From Chenopodium formosanum (Eukaryota; Streptophyta; Magnoliopsida; Caryophyllales; Amaranthaceae): a stretch of 64,000 nt of DNA. The stretch is taken from the NCBI GenBank assembly GCA_024500155.1, contig CM044857.1, forward strand, positions 6,512,501 to 6,576,500, given 5' to 3'. Below the pieces are notes generated by a model. That model was not told where the DNA came from and made no database searches. It was given only the letters and a program-made list of their open reading frames with translations. Both the position numbers and the translations under genes were made by a program. Positions 33,112 through 45,627 of this stretch are shown one piece after another (position 1 is the stretch's first letter; every line of letters begins with the position of its first letter).

Positions 33112-33764
33112 GCTAAAAGTAATTAGATTAATTAGATTGATGTAATGATCTTTGACGATTGAAGATTCATGCGAAGTTTAATCATTATATTCTATGTTTA
33201 TCATCATATTCAATTTAAATTCAATGCAAATACAATATATGTTGTATTATTGTATACGAAAATAGTCTCACTATTTATTATTCTTATTATAGTTTGCTGA
33301 GTTCATGTTATGAGATTCTTGTTTATAAAAATAAAAAATATATTGAATTTTTTATCAGTTTTAAAAGTTCAAATCATTTGTATAGAATTTAGGATATTAA
33401 GGAATAACGGCCTATGAATTTTATTATATAAAATATTAATGTACCCTTAATTTTTTTGAAATTTTTTTTATATAAATTATTTCAGTAGTTTGTTAAGTGT
33501 AGGAGAGATTTGTGGGTGAAGTTTGACTAATTTAAGAATAATACCCTGTAAAATTTGGTTTCCAAAAAAAAAAAAAAAAAAAAAAAAAAAACACCATTAA
33601 TCAATTGATATATACATTGTCAAAAATTACAAATTAAATAATGCAAATTCACATATTTATAAAGGAAAAATTTGTACCAATATTATATAATGCCATGGGA
33701 TAGTAAAATTAAATATGGTAAATTTATAAAATGCCTTTTATGCGTAAACATTGACAATTTTATG
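33112..33764. other. AT-rich spacer
   Basis: No coding or structured sequence seen, apart from an A-run at about 33567-33590. Confidence 0.6.
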
Positions 33765-34317
33765 TAGGGGTGTCCATAATTCGGATAAAAACCGAAATCC
33801 AATCCAATCCAAACCGAATTATCAATTCGGATCGGATCCGAACTTTAAATTGGATTGGATCGGATTGAGATTTTTTAAAAATTCGGATTTTCGGATTGGA
33901 TCGGATTTACCCTAATTGGATCCAATCCAAACCGAAAACCGAATTGTAAAATTAAGCTTGTATAAATATGGATTTCTTTATTTTTTGAAGTTTAGCTCAA
34001 ATACTTACTACTACAAAAAATAAATTAGGGAGACTTTGTATTAATTAATTAATGACTTGATGTTAAACTATTTATTTTACTCATTATTTTAAAGACTTTT
34101 ATTTGTATTAAAGCTTTATTTTTATAATTGTATTAGGAGCTAAAAAATAATGTATTATAATTCGGATTTTTGGATCGGATCCAAATAACCGAATTTTAAT
34201 TCGGATTGGATCGGATTGGATCAAGAGAGAAATTCAGATCGAATCGGATTGAAAAATTGAAAACCGAATTATATTTCAGAACCAAAAACCAAACCAAAAA
34301 CCGAACGGACACCCCTA
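33765..34317. mobile_element. hAT-like MITE, 553 bp, internal TCGGAT words
   Basis: Ends are TAGGGGTGTCC and GGACACCCCTA, flanked by the perfect 8-bp duplication ATTTTATG (33757-33764 and 34318-34325). TAGGGGTG-type ends with 8-bp duplications fit hAT. The interior is made largely of degenerate ATTCGGAT / GGATTGGATCGG words in both orientations. No transposase. Confidence 0.85.
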
Positions 34318-34960
34318 ATTTTATGTTATAGAATTAAAAAATAATCATGCGTTATAATCTGTAAAATAAGTTAAAATTGGTTTTTTGTCTAAAAAAAATG
34401 GTTAAATTGTTTTTCTTTTAGCATATATTACTATCAATATCAAAATTATAATTAAACTACTTACACTCTCCTAATATAGTGGAATAATAGGGCAAGTATT
34501 TGTATAAATCCCTATTTAATTATATAAAAGATTATACAAAGAACAAGCTAACATTAATATTAACTTTTTAAATTTAATACAATAGTCTGTTTAGTGAAAT
34601 AAATTAGATTAAATAATACATCATAGGGAAAAATAAGAAACCATGGGATATTTGAATAGTAAGGATTCACATTGTAAATTCTCCTGCCAAATATGTAACC
34701 AAGTTTATATCCAAGAGGCAGTTACAAATTAAGTCATGTTAAGTCCTGTTCTGCCCTTTGTTGTATAAATGCTCTTTGGTGATTAATAAAAATTTTAAAC
34801 TTTTTTCAAAAGAAAAAAAAAAGTCATTTAAACGTTTCCCTAAAAAAAAAAAGTCATTTAAACATAGTATCTAAAGTCAGTTAAACATACCAACTAGAGT
34901 CACATAAAACATAATTAACACATTCAAAAGTCATAATGTCAGTACACAATATATAAATTC
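34318..34960. other. AT-rich spacer
   Basis: Nothing coding is seen. A repeated AAAAAAAAAAAGTCATTTAAAC phrase occurs twice near 34810-34862. Confidence 0.6.
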
Positions 34961-36430
34961 CTAATCTTCATCATTAAAGTCTTCATCTCTAGCCTTGTAA
35001 CCATCTGATTCATCTCCATCTTTGTCATTATTTACGTCTTCATCATCAACACCAGAATGGCTACGACCACTTGTTTTAGCATTACTCTTTCCAATACTTT
35101 CACCAACTTTAAACAACCAAAATGTAGAAGACAATCAGTTTTATAGGAATATTTGTATTACATGCAAAAATATAGTTTATAAAACATACATCAAAAATGC
35201 ATTTGGTAATATTCCATAAGGCACAAGGTATATTCCATAAAAGGTAATGTCCTTAACACAAGAAAAAGTCAATAACAAAGTAAAAAACGTTAAGCAGGTA
35301 ATGACCTTTAATTATATAAGGATAATTTCAAGAAAAAACAACTGTTGTATGGATTTTACAGTATACAGGTAAAACACATGTAATTATTGGTCTTTACTTA
35401 GTCAAATCAGTTTAGTAATTCAAGATCAAAATTCAAAGAATACCTGTTTCTTTGGACGGAAAATCATCAGCACTTGCAATCCGAGATTTCACTGTCTCTC
35501 GGATCTCAGTCATGGTACTGTCAGTGAAAAGTGTTGGGTTTTGTCACCTCAACATCTCTTACACAACAAGGCTCTCAAACATGACAGCCTCTAATGCGTT
35601 GCCTTCCTCATCACGGCCAACTCCATTGACATATGTATCAGCGTTATGGTCTTTTGATTCCTGTTGTCGTTTAGGGGCACGCTTGATACCAAGCCACACC
35701 CACTGTTTTGTATCCGGGTTAAACTCGTACCCTAACGCCTTGTTGATAGTGTTGTAGTTGAATGGAGTGATTGGTGATGTAATCATGATATCATTTGACG
35801 ATTTAATATCACTTTTCGAACACCTTAGTCAGCCACATTCCGTACGAAAGGTGTGCCTTCGTTGAAGTCATCTTTTGAGCTTGTATCATGTATTCAATCA
35901 TAAGCCTCAGTATGTTCATCTTCATCCTGCCAACGACAAATACATAATAGCGATATATGTTGAGTATAACAACCTCCCCTGACGGGCAACAAACGACTTT
36001 TGAAGAACCAGCTGCAGGAGTCGCGTGGGAAATGGTAGTTCCTCCATCTCTGGCTTTTTATCCATATCGGCTTTTTCATCCATTAAAACGAGCCGATTGC
36101 ACTTGATTATATTAAAATCCCTATGAGTACTCCACTTTCTACTTGGAAAATCATACACTCCAAATTTTGGAATGTCCAAATTGTAGCTAAAACATTGTCA
36201 TCTAACTTTATCTTCTTCCCCTTGACCCATGTATATATTACTCCGGGTTTGGTGTTTGCATAATCGAAATGAGAGTAGAATTGGCGACCCTTTGGGCTAG
36301 AAACTCTCTTTGTACGAGAAGTTTTGGAACCTTGGGTCCTCCTCATCTGATGAATCTGATGGGTCAACTGCGGCCTTGGATGCTTTTTTTGGGCGTCCCT
36401 TTGGGCTAGTTGTCTTAGAAGGAGCGGCAT
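34961..36430 (-). pseudogene. Decayed transposon gene (Transposase_32-like) inside the inverted-repeat element
   Basis: Minus-strand exons: 36430-36110 with RQFYSHFDYANTKPGVIYTW, VKGKKIKLDDNVLATIW; ~36100-35925 with WSTHRDFNIIKCNRL and ELPFPTRLLQLV; ~35800-35560 with ITPFNYNTINKALGYEF; ~35530-35445 with MTEIRETVKSRIASADDFPS; and a last exon ending in an Asp/Glu-rich tail before the stop at 34961-34963. The first two blocks resemble the 'putative plant transposon protein' domain found beside Ulp1-type genes. Frame changes join the pieces, so it is probably dead. Introns contain GGTAATGACC words, as in the gene at 54.3-56.8 kb. Confidence 0.5.
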
Positions 36431-36844
36431 CCATGCTTCTTGTGGTTCTCTTACTGCATGTGCCAGTTACGGGGGGTTACTTTTGGATCCAAGGAATCTA
36501 TTCGCAGTAGTCTTCACTCTCAGCATGTTACTGTACAGTTAACAAAAAATTAAGGTATAGTAAGAATTCATATTAAACACATTGTTTGATGTAATTAATC
36601 TTTCAACAATCGGAAATCATAACCAATTAAAAACAAAGGAGTATTATATATTATATGATGACAGTACTGCATAGGTAATAAATAACACAATGGAAGGTCA
36701 TTACCAAAATAAAATAGTAGAGTATTATATGATTACAATATGAACAGGTAATACCCAATACAATAGAAGGTCATTACCCCAAAAAAAAAAAAAAAAAAAA
36801 ATCCACCAAAATTTTACTTCTTAATTTTTGGTGCTCTCTCTCTC

Positions 36845-37500
36845 TTTTCACCAAAAAAAAAAAAAAAAAAAAAAACAGAGTACCAGTGTTGTTATATTTA
36901 ATTAAACAAGCAAAAATCAGCATTGAACAGGGGACGTCAATCATAACAAAAAAATGTTGAAAATTACGTACATCAATTGAACCTAATTCGAACATGGTTT
37001 GAAAATTGGGTGTTTATTAGAGTAAATTTGTAACAAAAATTTGGGGTTTTTGAAAATAATTATTTTTGAGTAAACGGGTGTTTAATTTCAAAGATAATTT
37101 TAAAGAGTATTTTTCCCGTTTACCCGATGTGTGATTACATCCATACATATTAACCTTCCCACTTTCGAATAATTTAAATCAAAACTATACAAACAACTAA
37201 ACACGGATGAACAACAAAATAATAATCTACTAAATAAGTATAATATTTCTGTATAATTGAAAATCAAAGGCATGCAAACAAAATCATGTAGGTGAATCCC
37301 AAGTACGTAACGTTTTTATACTACGTAAATAAAAATCAACAATCAACCAAAAAGCAACAATCAACCTAAATATTTTTCATAATTAACAAATTGTACAATT
37401 GTTGAAGGAGCGATTTTAAAAAAGCAAAATTGTAAAAAATAATGCAATTTATATGATTGTGTAGTAATTTATTGATGGATCGTTTGTCCTTATAGCCGCT
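36845..37500 (-). repeat. Right arm of the ~0.6 kb inverted repeat
   Basis: Reverse complement of 26038-26632 with insertions, including A-runs at 36783-36802 and 36854-36874. The outer end near 37500 (GGCTATAAGGACAAACG on the minus strand) matches GGCCATAAGAGGTACACACG on the left. Confidence 0.75.
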
Positions 37501-37987
37501 TCACCGGGTTGCTTAAGGTGGAGGGTGGATTTTTGGAGAAAAAGTTGCTTATTATTGTTTAAAAATCAACTTAGGTTTAATGGCGGTTTACGGAGAGAGA
37601 GAAACAGTGGTTTTTTCTAGTTTTTTTTACACATTAATGCTGACAATTAAGTGGGAGGAGTGAGTTTGAGGGAGGTTGAGTGTGTGGATAGGGTAAATCC
37701 TCGATTCGCGTGAACATTTGACATTTTTTTTCCTTTTATTTTTTAATTAAATTTTTTTTTAAACAACGTGTTTTAAAAATAATTGGAGTGACATGTGTTA
37801 GTTTTATATTTTTTTAATTTTATAATCGAAATTAGTTTTACTACATGATAGCTTGAACAATAATTACTACAGTACAAACTATAATAATTGTCCTACCTAA
37901 TAGCTTGAACAGTTTTATTAATAGCTAGAACAATTGGAATTTCTTTTATTGTTTCGATTTGTGTGTCTAAATATTAACGGTCCTAGC
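37501..37987. other. AT-rich spacer
   Basis: No gene, repeat pair or RNA feature could be supported here. Confidence 0.6.
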
Positions 37988-38488
37988 TAGGGGTGCTTAT
38001 GAGACGAGGCAACTCGCAAGCTAGTCAAGCTCGACTCGGTCAAAACTCGACTCAATTAAACCGACTTGAGCTCGAGATTGACTCGAAAAATTATTGAGTT
38101 GAGTCGAGTAGCTCAATACTCGACTCGAAAACTCGTGAGAAACTCGAATTCCTTTATATATTATTATAACAATAAAAAAATATTTTGATTGAAAAACTTT
38201 ATTTTACAATTATAATTTATAAATATATAACATTTATGTATTCATATCATCACATGTTTTTTTTTTTTTTAATAATACAAAAATAAAGAGAAGTATCAAA
38301 TGTTACACTAAATAGGTGATTCTACTAAGACCGAAGCAATTATCAAGCTACTCGAGATTGACTCGGTCAAACCTCTACTCGGTCAAAGCTCGGTGAAAAT
38401 TCAACTCGATTAAACTTGACTCGATATGTTAACGAGTCAAAACGAGATACCCCAAACTCGAGCTCGACTCACATCATAAGCACCCCTA
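37988..38488. mobile_element. hAT-like MITE, 501 bp, internal ACTCG words
   Basis: Ends are TAGGGGTGCTTATG and CATAAGCACCCCTA. Flanks are GTCCTAGC (37980-37987) and GTCCTAAC (38489-38496), an 8-bp duplication with one change. The arms are rich in AACTCGACTC / GAGTCGAG words in both orientations. Non-coding. Confidence 0.85.
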
Positions 38489-38501
38489 GTCCTAACTAGT
38501 A

Positions 38502-38753
38502 CTCCCTCCGTTTCGTATTAATCGCAACACTTTTCTTTTACATTTGTTTTAGGTTAATTGCAACACTTTTATGTTTAGAAAGGACTCACCATTATTTTAT
38601 TATTTTTCTCTCCCACTAACTCTATTTTCACAAATATTCTATTATTTTTCTTTCCTATCAACCTTACTGATATCCTCCTCTGGGCCGCACCCTATAAATT
38701 TTCTTAAACTATGAGAAGACCCTACTGTTGTGATTAATACAAAACGGATGGAG
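38502..38753. mobile_element. Stowaway-like (mariner) MITE, 252 bp
   Basis: The left end CTCCCTCCGTTTCGTATTAA and the right end TAATACAAAACGGATGGAG are inverted copies. CTCCCTCCGT is the classic Stowaway end. The left flank is TA; the right flank now reads TT. Confidence 0.9.
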
Positions 38754-38879
38754 TTTCTAATAAAAAATGAAGCTCATTTATTTCACAAGCTAGTAGCTAA
38801 CCATTGAGACACAAGCTAAATACAAAATAGATTTATAATAATCGTATGTGGCATAACAATCTATCTAAATTGCTAACCG

Positions 38880-39301
38880 TTGGAGTTGGGTCCTGTTTGG
38901 CATAAGTAGTGGTAGCGGGTAGCTTTAGGGCGTGTGCAGCACTAGATTTTGAGTAGAGCTTTTAGTGGTTTGGCTTATTTAAATAGTTACTTATTAAAAG
39001 AAATTAGTGTTTGGCAATGTAGGGTCTGTTATGTTCACTTTATTTTCACTTATTTCATGTTTAATAAGTTCAGATAAATTAAGATAATTAGTTAAGTTCA
39101 GGAGAAATAAGTTCTAATAAGTTTAGTTCAGGAAAAATAAATTCTTATAAGGGTTGTCCAACTTCAAACTACAACTAAAATAAATTTTAATAAGTTCAAA
39201 TAAATTAAGTTAAGTTCAAATAAGTGAAGATTAGGTGAATAGAACACACCTGTAGTAGTTAAAATAGAGTTTAGAAGTTAGAGTGGCATTTGTGAAAAGT
39301 T

Positions 39302-39345
<44 letters not shown>

Positions 39346-39660
39346 TGAAAAGCTATGTAGTTGTTGAAATTTTCTTCTTTAATTAATGTTTAGAATTTTA
39401 CAGCTAATAAATAGTCAATAGCTAATTTACCAAACACTCATACTTAATTATGCATTTTCACAGCTAACAGCTACACATACAGCTAAGTATTTATTATCAC
39501 ATCTAATAGCTACCTCTACAACTACATTTTGTTGAATACACCCTTAAGAGGTTGAGTAGGAGGTAGCAGTTAAGGTAGTGAGTAGCTGTCAATTAGTAGT
39601 GGGTAGAAGTTAGCTGACAAGGTAACAGACTAACTGTTGGTAGTATGAGTGTTTGGCAAA
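38880..39660. repeat. MITE cluster with a 40-bp T-run
   Basis: A ~230-bp MITE (about 39022-39255) has inverted ends around GTTCACTTTATTTTCACTTA. It sits inside an older repeat whose sides share GTGTTTGGCAA, AGCTAACAGCTAC and GGTAGC words (38890-39020, 39380-39655). A pure T-run occupies 39305-39344. No genes. Confidence 0.55.
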
Positions 39661-40515
39661 TGTAGTGTTTGCAATAATAAAATATAATTCGTAAATATAA
39701 GTTAGTATTTATATAAATAAATTGCATTGTCTTAATTTAAAACAATTTAATAGTAATCTGCTGATATCATATAGAGTTTTAAGACCTAAAGCTAATCTTG
39801 CTATAATGTGACTTATATGGTTTGTACTCTTAATTGCTCCAATATAGTATAAATACTACTAAAGGCGAAACAAAGAGGGACACTTGGCGGCATTTTATTT
39901 AAAAATTTCCTTGTAATATTATCCTATTTATCCTTTTAATGTAGACAACAGGTAATTAACTAAAACAAATATGTTCATTACTTAAAATAATATCTTTGTA
40001 AATGCTTTTGGCACTCAAATATTAAAATTGACTATTTATTTATAAAATTGGCAAGAATAAGTCTTGCATTAAAGCAACTCCAATGGTTGGGAAAAGGAAC
40101 TAGCTTGCAAATGCTAATTATCTTAAGCTAGTAACTATACCATTGTTGCACACCTTATTGATTACCTTTGGCAAACAAATTAGCTTTGTGGAGCCAATTA
40201 GCTTAGTAAAAATTTATTAGATAATGTTAATTTACAACTAGCTTAACCATTTGAGCAACAAATACCTAAACTTGTTGTAGATTAATAAGATGTTGTTATG
40301 TACAATGTAATAGTAAGTTCCGTAAATGTTGTCCTAATTAACCTTTTAATGTTTTGACAGAATACATATTTTAATTTGCATATATAGGATTTATGTTATT
40401 TTGCTTGAAAATATAACGTAGTTTAATTTTAAAAAAAAATAAAAAAAAATATAGTATTGGAGGGGGAAAAATCGATATGGCAGGAAATTTTCACAACTTG
40501 GCGCCACATATAAGG
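39661..40515. other. AT-rich upstream region of the split gene
   Basis: No coding or repeat feature is seen apart from A-runs at 40428-40450. Confidence 0.55.
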
Positions 40516-40516
40516 C

Positions 40517-40524
40517 TATATATA
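40517..40524 (+). promoter_or_regulatory. TATA box of the split gene
   Basis: TATATATA in GGCTATATATACAC, 92 bp upstream of the ATG at 40616, with an A/C-rich leader between. Spacing fits a plant core promoter. Confidence 0.55.
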
Positions 40525-40680
40525 CACATGATTTAAATATAACTTCTATTCAACACTGCCTATCTCACAAAAATATTGTAACCTCTAATAACCCCACTTA
40601 TTTTTTATTTTACAAATGGCTCCCCATCCAGATGAAGTCTTTGATCATTTGATCGATATTGTTAGGCTTTAGTTTATTTG

Positions 40681-40854
40681 TGTTAGATTTCGGGAAAACT
40701 CCTTAATCTGGAATGTGTACCATTGATCAAATATATAAAGTTTACAACGCTAGGCCTAATTACATTAGGAATCCTAGATACGATAAACATACAAAATATA
40801 CATTAAATATATCCTTATCTGCGACAAATATTATCCTAAATATAATATCTATCA
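40681..40854 (-). repeat. 3' LTR of copia 2
   Basis: 174 bp, TGATAG...CTAACA on the minus strand. Confidence 0.95.
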
Positions 40855-43800
40855 CACCCCCGCAGTCATAGCAGGAGGAGGTCGTACGCTAAGACTGGAC
40901 CTAAATTCCAGAAATAATTCTCGTGGTAGGCCTTTAGTGAAAATGTCCGCAAACTGATATCTAGTAGGAACATGCAGAACCCGTACTTCCCCCAAAGCAA
41001 CCTTTTCTCGAACAAAATGAATGTCCATCTCCACATGTTTGGTGCGTTGGTGTTGTACCGGGTTGCCAGAAAGGTAGATAGCACTGACATTATCACAATA
41101 AACAATAGTAGCCTGCCGTAGAGGACAATGTAACTCAAGTAATAAATTACGAAGCCAACACGCCTCAGAGACAACATTTACGACGCCTCGATATTCTGCT
41201 TCCGCACTCGACTTAGACAAAGTATGCTGACGCTTAGATGACCAAGACACGAGGTTGTCCCCAAGGAAACAACAATAGCCCGAAGTAGAACACCGGGTAT
41301 CGGGACAACCTCCCTAGTCAGCGTCAGTGTAAGTAATCAATCGATGAGAAACAGTGGGATATAAATGTAAGCCGTGATCAATGGTACCCTGAACATAACG
41401 CAAAATGCGTTTCAATGCCTCATAATGAGGTTCCCGGGGATCATGCATAAAAAGACACACCTGTTGTACCGCATAAGAAATATCTGGCCTGGTAAATGTG
41501 AGATACTGAAGAGTACCTGCTAAACTGCGATACAAAGTAGGATCCCGAAAAGGTGGTCCTGCATCTGCACTAAGTTTGGACTTAGTGTCAACTGGAGTAG
41601 CTGCAGGCTTACAAGAGGCCATACTTGCACGCTCTAAAATCTCCCGTGCATACTTTTCCTGTGAAAGTAGCATGTAAGAGGGTTTGCGGGTCACCGCAAT
41701 CCCCAAAAAATAACTCAAAGGACCCAAGTCAGTCATAGGGAACTCAGTTTGCAACTGAGAAATAATTCCTGTACGCAACTTGTCAGATGAGGTAGCTAAA
41801 ATAATATCATCAACATATAAAAGCAAATATGCCATATCATCACCCTGCCGGAAAATAAAAAGAGAGTTGTCACTCTGGGAAATGACAAAACCCAATTTGA
41901 CGAGAAAATTTGTAAAGCGTTGGTACCAAGCTCTGGGAGCTTGTTTTAAACCATAGAGTGCCCTGCGGAGCCGACAAACATGAGTAGGAGCCCTCCGATC
42001 AACAAAACCCGGAGGTTGATTCATATAAACAGTTTCCTGTAAATCACCATGTAAAAAGGCATTTTTGACATCTAATTGATGTATCGACCACTTTTTAGCC
42101 AAAGCTAAACTGAGAACAGTGCGAATAGTGGCCGGTTTAACTACCGGACTGAAGGTCTCATCACAATCCACACCAATTTCCTGCGACTTGCCATCACATA
42201 CAAGACGAGCTTTGTGCCTTTCAAGGTCACCATTAGACTTGTATTTATGTTTAAACAGCCACATGCAATTAACAACATTCACCCCCGTAGGCCTAGGCAC
42301 CAATTCCCATGTCCCTGTTTTAATTAAAGCACTATACTCATCATTCATCGCCGCATTCCAATTTTGGTCATTTAAGGCCTGTTTATATGATTTTGGAAGA
42401 GGTGATATTTGGTGAGGAGGACCCGAGTGTTGAACAGTGAGGTTACAATATTTTGGGTTTGGCTTAAAAATACCACGTTGACTACGGGTGACACGAGGAG
42501 ATGGGGGAGGTGGACGAGTGGGCTGCAAGGGAGTGAAGCCACGTATAGGTGGTGGTGAGTATAGGGGCACGGTTGGGCTGGGAGGGGAGTGAGGCAGAGG
42601 AGATTGCGGGCAGGCCGCAACTGGGCTGGACGAGCCGCAGTTGGGTTGTGGTGTAATCTGACCCGTAATTGGGGATTGTGGGGAGTGAGATGCGTGTAAT
42701 GGGAGTGTGTTTTGGGCCTGTTGTGAAGGAGTGTGGGGTTGGGCTTGTGTTTTGGGCTGGTTGTGGCGCAAAATATAGTGGGTTAGGAGTGGTGAATTCT
42801 CGTCATTCCCCAAAAAATTGTAATCCCTTAATTTAAAGTTTGCTAAGTTTTTATATGGGAAAATTTGTTCATCAAAGGTTACATGACGACATAAAATTAT
42901 TTTATTGGTGGAAATATCAAGACACCTATACCCACGGTGATTTGGCGGATAACCCAAGAAGACACAAGGAGAAGAACGAGGAGCTATTTTATGTGGAGCG
43001 GCAGAAGACAAGTTGGGAAAACATAGACATCCAAACACCCTTAAATGGTTATATGATGGTTGCTTCCGAAATAAGGCATGGGTAGGAGTAATATTCTTGA
43101 GAGCTTTGGTTGGCAAAATATTTAGTAAATAAGTTGCGGTCTCAAGTGCAAAGTGCCAAAAGTTGGGTGGTAGGGAGGCATGGAAAAGAAGGGTGTGTTT
43201 GACATTATTAATGGTGCGGATCATGCGTTCCGCCTTTCCATTTTGTGAGGATATGTGCGGGCAAGAGAACCTAAAAACCATTCCAATATCTAAGCATTGC
43301 TTTTTGAAAGGGTCATTATCAAATTCACGGCCATGATCACTTTGAAAGGCTTTAACGGGTCTTTCAAATTGAGTTTGCACATATTTAGAAAAATTGACAA
43401 AAGTGGAAAAGGCTTGAGATTTGTATGCAAGGGGGATGGTCCAAACAAAATGAGTAAAATCATCAATAAGAACTAGATAATATTTGTGACCATTGGAACT
43501 CCGAATAGGAGATGTCCATAAATCCGCATGAATAATATCAAAAGCACAATAAATATAAGTAGTAGATGCATAAAAAGGTTGTCTTATATGTTTTCCCAAT
43601 TGACAAGAATTACAAAAGGTGGAGTTGAACTCCTTATTGTAAGAAATAAAATTATTACTCCTAAGATAACTTAAAGGACTAGCTCCGGGGTGTCCCAAGC
43701 GACTATGCCAAGTGGTTGGAGAGGTGACCATGAGTGTTGACGCAAGACAAGAGGATGGTGTAGTGTTTGTGACTGGGTAAAGATCCCCCGAACTATTGCA

Positions 43801-44136
43801 TCTCGTTATTATCCTCCCCGTTTGTAGGTCCTTCACAGAAAAGCCATAAAGGTCAAATTCAATAGAAACTGAGTTGTCAGAAGTAAATTTACGAACTGAA
43901 ATTAAGTTTTTAATGAATTGAGGGGCTAAGAGAACGTCACGAAGGGCCAATTTATTATTATTAGGGAGAGAGGTGTGACCATAACCCATTATTGGAATGC
44001 GATGACCATTACCAACTAAAATATTATTATTAGTGCTCAAATTAAACAAGGGCATGAGAGTACCTGAGTTATGTGTCATATGAGATGTTGCACCCGAGTC
44101 CATGTACCATCCGTTGTCGGTGTTTTGTAAACTCAT
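40855..44136 (-). pseudogene. Pol of copia 2 (protease, integrase, RT, RNase H)
   Basis: Protease WYMDSGATSHMT; WHSRLGHPGA and CNSCQLGKH; integrase HADLWTSPI, FQSDHGREFDN and SSQNGKAERMIR; RT LDVKNAFLHGDL and LLLYVDDIIL; RNase H interrupted by TAG at 41311-41313 and resuming in the same frame (SWSSKRQHTLSKSSAEAEYR, VYCDNVSAIYLSGNPVQ, TKHVEMDIHFV). One nonsense codon separates this frame from an open pol. The C-terminal residues end near 40852, in the polypurine tract. Confidence 0.92.
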
Positions 44137-44323
44137 GGTTGAGAAGCTGATCCAAGCTCGGTTGGAGTGTATAGTTGACTATATTGGGCTGGCCCAGAGA
44201 AGTAAGCTTGTTGAGGTGGGCCACGTGAGGCGGACTGACGTGATGGAGGGTGCTGCATGGGCTGTCCAATTGGGCCTGGTGTAGAGGGATATGGGCAGGG
44301 GGTATGGCCCAATATCCTGGCCA

Positions 44324-45265
44324 CTATTGAGCAGACCATTGAGGGGGCTGATTGTTGGGCCAATTTTGAGGTGGGCTCGATTGCTGTTGATGTTGTTGAC
44401 TAGACGAGGATGTGTTCTGGCTTTTGTTGTTAGACTTCCCTCGACCTCGCCCTTTACCACGACCAGCAGAAGCACCACCTAGACGGTTGCCACGTCCCCC
44501 GCCGCGACCACCACCGGAACCACGACCACCCTGCGTCGGTGGTTGTTGCGAGCCTTGCTGCTGCCCAGAAGATGTAGAATCTTGCGCCATAAAAGACTGA
44601 GCAGCCTGCCCTTGATCGTTGGCACGACGAGATTCCTCGAGGAGCAAGCGAGACCTGGCAGTGTTGAAAGAGGGTAAAGGCTCGGTTTGCTGTATCATCG
44701 TCGCCACTGTGTCTAAGTCAGAGTTTGTGAGGCCGGAAACAAGTCGAATCACCATCTTCTGTTCCGAAACCGGTTGATCAATATTTGCTAATTGATCGGC
44801 TATACTCTTAAGTTGTTGACAATAAGCAGTGACATTAGAAAAATTGCTGATGTGAAGCAAATTAAACTGATTTTCAAGATACACGGCCCTAGTATTTTTA
44901 TTATCTTGAAAAATTTCTTTAATTCGATCCCAAAGGTTCTGAGCAGTTGATTTTGGGGCCAAAATCGTGTTGAGAAGTTCGGTTGAGATTGTGCCATATA
45001 TCCATTGTTTAACAATAGCATCTAGACGCTTCCACAAGGCATCCGAAACATCGGTCAGTCGGGAAACGGTGGTGTCAATGTGATCTAACACATTATACGC
45101 ACAAGCGTGATTCTCAAACAACTCCACCCAATTGGAGTATTGAACCTTCTCGTAATCAAGAACCAAAGGTATGGCATTCTTGATGTTACTGACTGCTAGA
45201 GCTGGATGAAATTCGGACGTTGGAGGCGGTGGTGTCGAGTTGCGTACTTCGTCATCCTTGGCCAT
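44324..45265 (-). CDS. Gag of copia 2
   Basis: 313 codons starting MAKDDEVRNS. UBN2-like Gag (NWVELFENHACAYNVLDHID, LWDRIKEIFQDNKNTRAVYL), then a Gly/Arg-rich C-terminus of RGGGRGNRLGG type that likely binds RNA in place of a zinc knuckle. The frame ends near 44324. The next frame (44363-44133) and then the pol frame take over, so one or two single-base indels separate Gag from protease. Confidence 0.85.
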   Translation of the reverse strand: MAKDDEVRNSTPPPPTSEFHPALAVSNIKNAIPLVLDYEKVQYSNWVELFENHACAYNVLDHIDTTVSRLTDVSDALWKRLDAIVKQWIYGTISTELLNTILAPKSTAQNLWDRIKEIFQDNKNTRAVYLENQFNLLHISNFSNVTAYCQQLKSIADQLANIDQPVSEQKMVIRLVSGLTNSDLDTVATMIQQTEPLPSFNTARSRLLLEESRRANDQGQAAQSFMAQDSTSSGQQQGSQQPPTQGGRGSGGGRGGGRGNRLGGASAGRGKGRGRGKSNNKSQNTSSSSQQHQQQSSPPQNWPNNQPPQWSAQ

Positions 45266-45448
45266 GGTTTGTTCAATAGAACAGTAAGTAGAAAGTTAAA
45301 GGGAAAAAGAAGGAGGTGAAATCTTGAAGAAAGAAAGTCAGAGAACAAGATTGCGGAAATAGTGGTGAAAGCAAGGTCCCAATAAAACAAAAAACCAAAT
45401 TAATTGGAAAAATTAAAAATTGGATCTAAAACCTAAGCTGTGATACCA

Positions 45449-45622
45449 TGTTAGATTTCGGGAAAACTCCTTAATCTGGAGTGTGTACCATTGATCAAAT
45501 ATATAGAGTTTACAACGCTAGGCCTAATTACATTAGGAATCCTAGATACGATAAACATACAAAATATACATTAAATATATCCTTATCTGCGACAAATATT
45601 ATCCTAAATATAATATCTATCA
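45449..45622 (-). repeat. 5' LTR of copia 2
   Basis: 174 bp. Differs from the other LTR at GAGTGTG/GAATGTG and ATAGAG/ATAAAG. Followed on the minus strand by the primer site at 45448-45430. Confidence 0.95.
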
Positions 45623-45627
45623 ATTTG

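Larger units (their letters stand above)
40681..45622 (-). mobile_element. Ty1/copia LTR retrotransposon 2 (Ale/Retrofit-like), young
   Basis: 4942 bp, LTRs of 174 bp at both ends differing at about two sites, and the perfect duplication ATTTG (40676-40680 and 45623-45627). Gag-pol is on the minus strand. The primer site TGGTATCACAGCTTAGG and the purine run CGGGGGTG are intact. The coding frame has a premature TAG at 41311-41313 (in place of Trp in TDADWGG) and frame changes between Gag and protease (44130-44365). It is close kin of copia 1. Low LTR divergence means recent insertion, so the mutations are recent or it was moved by partner proteins. Confidence 0.95.

Noticed and set aside
33567..33590. 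A-run as the tail of a LINE or SINE
   Set aside because: No RT, endonuclease or pol III boxes upstream and no matching duplication. The 40-bp T-run at 39305-39344 was treated the same way.
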